Assembly (NCBI GenBank): GCA_903918155.1
Contig: CAIXDD010000238.1
Span: 1 to 6,151, forward strand
Reading direction: 5' to 3'
Length of the DNA: 6,151 nucleotides
Source: an uncultured Hyphomicrobiales bacterium
GTDB lineage: Bacteria; Pseudomonadota; Alphaproteobacteria; Rhizobiales; Beijerinckiaceae
Shown here piece by piece: positions 1-4,151 of the stretch. Numbering within the stretch: position 1 is the first letter of the stretch; each line of letters starts with the position of its first letter. Under the pieces are notes generated by a model. It searched no databases, was not told the origin of the DNA, and saw nothing but the letters and a program-made list of their open reading frames with translations. The position numbers and the translations under genes were made by a program.

Positions 1-21
1 AGGCCGCAAAGCTTGTGCAAG

Positions 22-48
22 AAGGGGCCGGCCCAGCGCCGGCCCCTT
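22..48 (+). terminator. Intrinsic terminator of the upstream, off-window gene
   Basis: A perfect hairpin is visible: arms 22-32 and 38-48 (11 bp, two A-T pairs then nine G/C pairs) around a 5-nt loop, followed by the T-rich run CTTTCGTTCG (46-55). It lies before the eno promoter, so it should end transcription of whatever gene lies to the left. No stop codon of that gene falls between position 1 and the hairpin, so its end is probably outside the window. Confidence 0.85.
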
Positions 49-68
49 TCGTTCGTCCGCCGCCTCGA

Positions 69-99
69 CTAGACAGGCGCGCATCGCTTTTCCGGAGGA
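69..99 (+). promoter_or_regulatory. Probable eno -10 region and Shine-Dalgarno
   Basis: CTAGACAGG at 69-77 contains TAGACA (70-75), a partial match to a sigma-70 -10 box. The same 9-mer occurs just upstream of gltX at 4139-4147. No convincing -35 is seen 16-18 nt upstream, where the sequence is the tail of the preceding terminator. The ribosome binding site GGAGGA (94-99) is clear, 4 nt before the eno ATG. A start of transcription near 82 would give a leader of about 22 nt. The RBS is firm; the -10 is an inference from the shared motif and position. Confidence 0.5.
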
Positions 100-103
100 C
101 TCC

Positions 104-1393
104 ATGACCGCCATTCTAGACATCAGCGCCCGCGAAATTCTCGACAGCCGCGGCAATCCCACCGTGGAAGTGGATGTCGTTCTGGAGGACGGGTCGTTCG
201 GCCGCGCGGCGGTTCCTTCTGGCGCGTCCACGGGCGCGCATGAAGCCGTGGAATTGCGCGACGGCGACAAGGCGCGCTTCGGCGGCAAGGGCGTGCTGAA
301 GGCGGTTGAGGCGGTGAATTCCGCCATCGCCGACGCGCTGTGCGGCGAAGAGGCCGAGGATCAGGTGGCCATCGACGAAACGATGATCGCCCTCGACGGC
401 ACGCCCAACAAGGCCAAACTCGGCGCCAACGCCATTCTCGGCGTGTCGATGGCGGTGGCCAAGGCCGCCGCCGAAGCCTCCGGCCTGCCGCTCTATCGCT
501 ATGTCGGCGGCACGCAGGCGCGCGTTCTGCCGACGCCGATGATGAACATCGTCAACGGCGGCGCCCATGCCGACAATCCCATCGACTTTCAGGAATTCAT
601 GATCATGCCCGTCGGGGCGCCGAGCCTGAAGGAAGCGGTGCGCTGGGGCGCGGAAGTGTTCCAGGTGCTCAAGAGCGGCCTCAAGAAGGCGGGCCACAAT
701 ACGAATGTCGGCGACGAGGGCGGCTTCGCGCCCAATCTGCCGAGCGCGGAGGCCGCGCTGGATTTCTGCATGAAGGCGATCAAGGAGGCCGGTTTCGAGC
801 CCGGCAAGGACATGTTCCTCGGGCTTGATTGCGCCTCGACCGAATTCTTCAAGAACGGCCAATATCATTACGAGGGCGAGGGCAAGACGCGCTCCATCGA
901 CGAGCAGGTCGCCTATCTCGCCAAGCTCGTCGCAGATTATCCCATCGCCTCCATCGAAGACGGCATGGCGGAGGACGATTGGGCCGGCTGGAAGGAGCTG
1001 ACCAATGCGATCGGCGCCAAGTGCCAGCTCGTGGGCGACGATCTCTTCGTCACCAATGTGAAGCGCCTGTCGCAGGGCGTCGCCAATGGCGTGGGCAATT
1101 CCATTCTCGTGAAGGTGAACCAGATCGGCTCGCTCACCGAGACGCTCGCCGCCGTCGACATGGCCCATCGCGCCGGCTACACGGCCGTGATGTCGCATCG
1201 CTCGGGCGAAACGGAAGACGCCACCATCGCCGATCTCGCGGTGGCCACCAATTGCGGCCAGATCAAGACGGGCTCGCTTGCGCGCTCGGACAGGCTGGCC
1301 AAATACAACCAGCTCATCCGCATCGAGGAAGAGCTGGGCTCGCAGGCGGTCTATGCCGGCCGCAGCGCGCTGAAGGCGCTCGCCCGCAGCTGA
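104..1393 (+). CDS. eno: Enolase (phosphopyruvate hydratase)
   Basis: Enolase interconverts 2-phosphoglycerate and phosphoenolpyruvate in glycolysis and gluconeogenesis; it is cytosolic and Mg-dependent, and in many bacteria also scaffolds the RNA degradosome. The 429-residue length is normal for bacteria. The N-terminus has the family start (EILDSRGNPTVEVDV) and the substrate-loop motif SGASTG at 39-44. Expected active-site residues are present: H155 in NGGAHADN, E164, the D204-E205 pair in GDEGGFAPN, Mg ligands D242, E285 and D312, catalytic K337 in ILVKVNQIG, the signature MSHRSGETED (363-372) and K388 in QIKTGS. The ATG at 104 is set by GGAGGA at 94-99 and by the conserved N-terminus. The gene has its own terminator-isolated upstream region and is followed after 24 bp by an oxidoreductase on the same strand. 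Nothing suggests damage or transfer. Confidence 0.99.
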   Translation: MTAILDISAREILDSRGNPTVEVDVVLEDGSFGRAAVPSGASTGAHEAVELRDGDKARFGGKGVLKAVEAVNSAIADALCGEEAEDQVAIDETMIALDGTPNKAKLGANAILGVSMAVAKAAAEASGLPLYRYVGGTQARVLPTPMMNIVNGGAHADNPIDFQEFMIMPVGAPSLKEAVRWGAEVFQVLKSGLKKAGHNTNVGDEGGFAPNLPSAEAALDFCMKAIKEAGFEPGKDMFLGLDCASTEFFKNGQYHYEGEGKTRSIDEQVAYLAKLVADYPIASIEDGMAEDDWAGWKELTNAIGAKCQLVGDDLFVTNVKRLSQGVANGVGNSILVKVNQIGSLTETLAAVDMAHRAGYTAVMSHRSGETEDATIADLAVATNCGQIKTGSLARSDRLAKYNQLIRIEEELGSQAVYAGRSALKALARS

Positions 1394-1417
1394 ACGACGA
1401 TGAAATCAGGAGACGAC

Positions 1418-2470
1418 ATGTCCGGCCTTTTCGATCCGCTGCGCGTCGGCGAGCTTGCGCTGCCCAACCGCATCGTCATGGCGCCCATGACGCGCTCGCG
1501 CGCGCTGCCGGACGGATCGGTTCCGCAAATGGTGGCCGATTATTACGCGCAGCGCGCCGACGCCGGGCTGATCGTCTCCGAAGCCATTTACGTCTCGCCC
1601 ATGGCGAAGGGCTATCTGAGCACGCCGGGCCTCGCCGACGACGCCCATGTCGCCGCCTGGCGGCGCGTGACCGACGCGGTGCGCGCGAAGGGCGGACGCA
1701 TGTTCGCGCAGCTTTTCCATACGGGCCGCGTCGCCATGCCTGAGTTTCTGCCCGACGGCGCGCAGCCCGTCGCGCCCTCCGCCGTCGCCATCGACGGCGT
1801 GACATGGACGAGCGGCGGACAAAAGCCGCATGTGACGCCGCGCGCGCTGGCGGAGAACGAAATCCCCGGCGTCGCCGACGAATTCGCCGCCGCCGCGCGC
1901 CGCGCTTTGGAGGCGGGATTCCACGGCGTGGAGATTCATGCGGCCTCGGGCTATCTCATCCATCAATTCCTCGACGCGAGCATCAACCAGCGTAGGGATT
2001 CCTTCGGCGGTTCGGTGGAGAACCGCGCGCGCTTCCTGCTGATGACGGTCGATCGGGTGGCGCAGGCCGTGGGCCGCGACCGCGTCGGCTTAAAGGTGTC
2101 GCCGCGCATCAAGTTCAACGACGTGCGCGATCCTGACGCGGAAGCGGTTTATCCTTACGTCGCCGAACAGCTCTCCGCCCGCGCCATCGCCTATCTGCAC
2201 GGCGCGCAGCAGGGCGGCTATGACACGCACGCCGCCTTGCGCCCGCGCTTCAAGGGCCTGTATTTCGCCGGCGCAGGGTTCGACCGCGCATCAGGCGAGG
2301 CGCTGCTGGCCGCAGGCGGCGCCGACGCCATCGTCTATGGCGCGCCCTATATCGCCAATCCCGATCTGGTCGGCCGCTTCCGCTCGGGCGCAGCCCTTGC
2401 GCAGGCCGACAAGGCGACGATCTACGGCGGCGGCGAGAAGGGCTATGTGGACTATCCTTTCGCGAGCTGA
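1418..2470 (+). CDS. Old Yellow Enzyme family FMN oxidoreductase, divergent active site
   Basis: Members of this family (NemA, PETN reductase, OYE) use FMN and NAD(P)H to reduce activated C=C bonds or nitro and nitrate-ester compounds. The 350-residue TIM-barrel protein shows the family blocks in order: LPNRIVMAPMTRSRA (16-30), DYYAQRADAGLIVSEA (41-56), GGRMFAQLFHTGR (92-104), GFHGVEIHAASGYLIHQFL (167-185), NQR...FGGSVENRARF (190-206), IANPDL (312-317) and the terminal YGGGEKGYVDYP (336-347). I chose ATG 1418 because AGGAGA (1408-1413) sits 4 nt before it; the in-frame ATG at 1400 has no RBS and would place that RBS inside the gene. Compared from memory with PETN reductase, H174, Y179 and Q98 are kept, but the His/Asn partner of H174 is S177, the Trp of QLWH is F100, the FMN-contacting Arg of GxRxSP is K226, and the Arg of FGRxxIANPDL is A309. 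Family is certain; substrate is unknown. Probably co-transcribed with eno. Confidence 0.93.
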   Translation: MSGLFDPLRVGELALPNRIVMAPMTRSRALPDGSVPQMVADYYAQRADAGLIVSEAIYVSPMAKGYLSTPGLADDAHVAAWRRVTDAVRAKGGRMFAQLFHTGRVAMPEFLPDGAQPVAPSAVAIDGVTWTSGGQKPHVTPRALAENEIPGVADEFAAAARRALEAGFHGVEIHAASGYLIHQFLDASINQRRDSFGGSVENRARFLLMTVDRVAQAVGRDRVGLKVSPRIKFNDVRDPDAEAVYPYVAEQLSARAIAYLHGAQQGGYDTHAALRPRFKGLYFAGAGFDRASGEALLAAGGADAIVYGAPYIANPDLVGRFRSGAALAQADKATIYGGGEKGYVDYPFAS

Positions 2471-2502
2471 GCCGCCCCTTCCATGCGGCGCGGCCAGCGC
2501 CC

Positions 2503-2508
2503 TATAAC
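2503..2508 (+). promoter_or_regulatory. Candidate -10 box for the small exported protein gene
   Basis: TATAAC in the 98-bp gap 2471-2568 matches five of six -10 consensus positions and stands out in very GC-rich DNA. No good -35 is seen at the right distance (TTCCAT at 2479-2484 is poor). It would start RNA near 2515 and leave a leader of roughly 54 nt. The rest of the gap shows only a short GCCGC/GCGGC inverted repeat with no T-run, which I do not call a terminator. Confidence 0.3.
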
Positions 2509-2568
2509 GAGTCCGCATTGTCATCCCGGGCGAGGCTGATCCGCGCCCGATCTTCTGGAGGTGCGCTG

Positions 2569-2904
2569 ATGCGTCGCTTGATCGCTGGAGCTTTTGGAAG
2601 CGCGGCCGCGCGCGCCGCCGTTCTCGTCGCTTTCGCCTGTGTCGGCGCCGCGCCCGCGCTCGCGCAGCAAGCCCGGCCTGACACGCGGGGGATGACCTGC
2701 GCGCAGGCGCAAGCGACCGTGCGCGCCGCCGGCGCCATCGTGCTCGGCACGGGGCCGAGCCTCTACGACCGCTACGTGATCAGCCGCGGCTTCTGCACGC
2801 CGTCGGAAGTGACGAAGCCGGCCTGGGCGCCCACGCGCGACGACCGGCAATGTTTCGTCGGCTATCGCTGCGAAGAATTCAGCCACGACATTTTCGGCCG
2901 CTGA
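2569..2904 (+). CDS. Small exported protein with four cysteines, function unknown
   Basis: The encoded 111-residue protein starts with a typical Sec signal peptide: basic MRR, a hydrophobic alanine/valine core to about residue 26, and an ALA-QQ cleavage site after A32. This predicts a mature periplasmic protein of about 79 residues. The mature part has four cysteines (C44, C76, C95, C101), enough for two disulfides, within the landmarks MTCAQAQATVRAAGAIVLGT (42-61), YDRYV (66-70), FCTP (75-78), PAWAPT (84-89) and CFVGYRC (95-101). I associate this pattern with short uncharacterised proteins of Hyphomicrobiales but cannot name a function. The start is chosen because TGGAGG (2556-2561) lies 7 nt before ATG 2569 and the signal peptide begins there; an in-frame ATG at 2518 would add an Arg-rich stretch and lacks an RBS. 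C24 lies within the signal region but lacks a proper lipobox, so a lipoprotein is unlikely. Confidence 0.85.
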   Translation: MRRLIAGAFGSAAARAAVLVAFACVGAAPALAQQARPDTRGMTCAQAQATVRAAGAIVLGTGPSLYDRYVISRGFCTPSEVTKPAWAPTRDDRQCFVGYRCEEFSHDIFGR

Positions 2905-2960
2905 AGCTGGCGCTCGCCCCGGTGATGGTCTAACGCTTCGCTCGCAATCGGGGGCGCGGC

Positions 2961-3854
2961 GTGCAGGCCATCGCACAAGTCTTCTCAATCCTGCTCGATG
3001 TGGTCGGGCCCGTGTTCATCATCGCCCTCGTCGGCTATGCGTGGGCGCGTTCGGGGCGCGCGTTCGATTCCGGCTTCGTGGCGCTGATCGTCAATGGCGT
3101 GTCGACGCCCTGTCTCGTGCTCGACACGCTCGTGCGCTCGGGCGTCTCCGCCGCCTCCTTGTCGGAGATGGGGTTTGCGAGCGCGCTCGTCCTGTCGATC
3201 ACGGCGGCTTTGTCCTTTCTTCTGGTGCGCGGCATGGGCCTGCCGACGCGCACCTATCTGCCCTCGCTCGTCTGGACCAATGGCGGCAATATGGGCTTGC
3301 CGCTGTGCCTGTTCGCGTTCGGCGAACGCGGGCTGTCGCTGGCCATCGCCTGTTTCACCGTGTCGAGCGTGAGCAATTACACGCTGGGGCAGGCGCTGCA
3401 ATCGGGCGCGATCAGCCTGCGGCAGGTGCTGCGCATGCCGATGGTCTGGGCCATCGCGCTGTCGCTTGCGCTGATCCTCACGGGCGCGCGCCTGCCGCTG
3501 ATGGCCGAGCGCGCGCTGCAATTGCTGGGCGCGATCACGGTTCCCCTCATGCTCCTGTCGCTGGGCCATGCGCTGGCCTCGCTCAGCGTCGCCTCGTTCG
3601 GGCGCAACGCCTTTTTCGCGGCGCTGCGTCTGCTGGGCGGTTTCGCCATCGGCTGGGGCGTGGCGTGGGGGCTTGGCCTTGAGGGGACGGCGCGCGGCGT
3701 GCTCGTCATCCAGAGCGCGATGCCGGCGGCGGTGCTGAATTATCTGTTCGCCGTGCGCTACGGCAACGACCCGCAGGACGTGGCGGGGATCGTCGTCATC
3801 TCCACGGTCATGTCGGTGGTCGCGCTGCCGCTGTTTCTCCTCACCGTGATGTGA
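2961..3854 (+). CDS. AEC (auxin efflux carrier) family transporter
   Basis: This 297-residue, highly hydrophobic protein has about ten predicted membrane segments (roughly 8-28, 36-58, 70-90, 99-119, 124-143, 160-175, 186-207, 218-238, 246-264, 274-296), the usual AEC arrangement of two five-helix halves. Each half has its discontinuous-helix motif: NGGNMGLPL at 107-115 and QSAMPAAVLNYLFA at 251-264. Bacterial AEC proteins are inner-membrane secondary carriers, often for malate, malonate or other organic anions; the substrate here cannot be read from sequence. The start is GTG 2961: an in-frame TAA at 2931 blocks extension, no other start lies between, and the first helix begins straight after. 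The RBS is weak (a run of G at 2951-2954). It lies 56 bp after the small exported protein gene with no clear terminator between, so read-through is possible. It ends at the hairpin 3876-3900. Confidence 0.92.
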   Translation: MQAIAQVFSILLDVVGPVFIIALVGYAWARSGRAFDSGFVALIVNGVSTPCLVLDTLVRSGVSAASLSEMGFASALVLSITAALSFLLVRGMGLPTRTYLPSLVWTNGGNMGLPLCLFAFGERGLSLAIACFTVSSVSNYTLGQALQSGAISLRQVLRMPMVWAIALSLALILTGARLPLMAERALQLLGAITVPLMLLSLGHALASLSVASFGRNAFFAALRLLGGFAIGWGVAWGLGLEGTARGVLVIQSAMPAAVLNYLFAVRYGNDPQDVAGIVVISTVMSVVALPLFLLTVM

Positions 3855-3875
3855 GGGGGCCAGCGCGAACGAAAG

Positions 3876-3900
3876 AAGGGCCGCCTGGGGGGCGGCCCTT
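3876..3900. terminator. Hairpin terminator, apparently bidirectional
   Basis: A perfect 10-bp hairpin is present: arms 3876-3885 and 3891-3900 around loop TGGGG, 21 nt after the transporter stop codon. On the plus strand the sequence after the stem (TT, then CCATTGTCCT) is only moderately T-rich. On the minus strand the stem is followed by CTTCTTTCGTTCG, which ends in the same CTTTCGTTCG that follows the terminator at 22-48. It therefore looks at least as good for RNA coming from the right as for the transporter mRNA. That fits a minus-strand transcription unit in 3945-4099. Confidence 0.8.
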
Positions 3901-3944
3901 CCATTGTCCTGTCCGCGCGGAGGCGGGGAACCGTATCGCGCCGC

Positions 3945-4034
3945 TCACGCGGGGCGGAAAGCCTCACGAGGAGACAGCGGTCCCGGAGCCGCAAGGGCCA
4001 TGCCTGTATTGCGCGGCGAATGACAATGAGACAC
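3945..4034 (-). CDS. Putative 29-residue small protein or leader-type peptide
   Basis: Read on the minus strand, a GTG at 4034-4032 opens a 30-codon ORF ending in TGA at 3947-3945. It sits 7 nt after the GGAGG of an extended Shine-Dalgarno sequence (4049-4035), behind a candidate promoter (4099-4072) and before a hairpin terminator (3900-3876). The peptide begins MSHCHSPRNTG and ends REAFRPA. It has a His-Cys-His cluster at 3-5, five prolines, five alanines, three arginines, no membrane segment and no family I recognise. Third-position G+C is only about 15 of 28 sense codons after the start, well below its neighbours. This suggests that the sequence is constrained as RNA, is recently acquired, or is not truly coding. 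The stop codon lies in the GTGA loop of a short 4-bp hairpin. Alternatives are a regulatory RNA with a short ORF, or a chance ORF. Confidence 0.5.
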   Translation of the reverse strand: MSHCHSPRNTGMALAAPGPLSPREAFRPA

Positions 4035-4049
4035 TGGATCACCTCCTTT
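4035..4049 (-). promoter_or_regulatory. Extended Shine-Dalgarno complementary to the 16S rRNA 3' end
   Basis: On the minus strand this reads AAAGGAGGTGATCCA, fully complementary to the well-known 16S rRNA 3' end (TGGATCACCTCCTTT). Counting one extra base on each side, 17 nt (4034-4050) match. The next codon is GTG, and GGAGG-to-start spacing is 7 nt, which is optimal. The other RBSs in this window match only about six bases, so this is an exceptional site and the main reason for calling the small ORF. Confidence 0.75.
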
Positions 4050-4071
4050 CGATAGAGTGGACGATCCCTCG

Positions 4072-4099
4072 AATGTAGGCCCATCCGGGCGATTCGCAA
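4072..4099 (-). promoter_or_regulatory. Candidate promoter of the minus-strand small gene
   Basis: On the minus strand TTGCGA (4099-4094) and TACATT (4077-4072) are separated by 16 nt. Each matches four of six sigma-70 consensus positions. Transcription would start near 4065, giving a leader of about 31 nt that carries the extended Shine-Dalgarno. The promoter is back to back with that of gltX. It is a prediction by eye. Confidence 0.5.
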
Positions 4100-4116
4100 T
4101 GGCGGACTCCGCCCGG
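4085..4116. repeat. Nested inverted repeats between the divergent promoters
   Basis: GGCGG-ACT-CCGCC (4101-4113) is a perfect 5-bp inverted repeat placed between the minus-strand -35 (4094-4099) and the proposed gltX -35 (4117-4122). Around it, CCGGGC (4085-4090) and GCCCGG (4111-4116) form a second, wider inverted repeat. The position would suit an operator for both promoters, but short G/C palindromes arise easily by chance in DNA this rich in G+C. Confidence 0.25.
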
Positions 4117-4145
4117 CTGACGAAGACCCCGCTTTGCGCTAGACA
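4117..4145 (+). promoter_or_regulatory. Candidate gltX promoter
   Basis: CTGACG (4117-4122) and TAGACA (4140-4145) are separated by 17 nt. The -10 lies in the same CTAGACAGG 9-mer found before eno. The expected start of transcription, about 7 nt after the -10, falls at about 4152, which is the first ATG of gltX. Only AGGGG (4145-4149) resembles a ribosome binding site, and it would not be in the mRNA if the start is at 4152. Confidence 0.45.
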
Positions 4146-4151
4146 GGGGCC

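Noticed and set aside
116..1198. A 360-codon open frame on the minus strand inside eno
   Set aside because: It is the antisense shadow of a GC-rich, well-conserved gene; it is rich in Arg, Ala, His and Gly, matches no family I know and has no RBS support.
1400..1417. An upstream ATG for the oxidoreductase at 1400
   Set aside because: It has no RBS, and the good AGGAGA site lies after it and directs ribosomes to 1418, where the family N-terminus begins.
2471..2494. A terminator after the oxidoreductase gene (GCCGC/GCGGC inverted repeat)
   Set aside because: The stem is 5 bp, can pair in two registers and has no T-run; such repeats are common at this G+C content.
4034..4050. A truncated 16S rRNA gene or rRNA-derived fragment
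   Set aside because: Only the last 17 nt match; the preceding sequence lacks the conserved 16S 3' region and what follows is not recognisable spacer. A Shine-Dalgarno explains it better.
3851..4078. A 75-codon plus-strand frame ending in CLYCAANDNETLDHLLSIEW, which resembles the start of an HNH nuclease motif (CxxC ... DH)
   Set aside because: It starts at the transporter stop, runs through the terminator hairpin, lacks an RBS and ends before an HNH core could form. The Leu-Asp-His-Leu-Leu part is the complement of the minus-strand Shine-Dalgarno. A relic cannot be fully excluded.
4051..4099. A minus-strand ORF starting at ATG 4099 and running to 3758
   Set aside because: Its start codon coincides with the proposed -35 box, it has no RBS, and it would run through the terminator hairpin and into the transporter gene.
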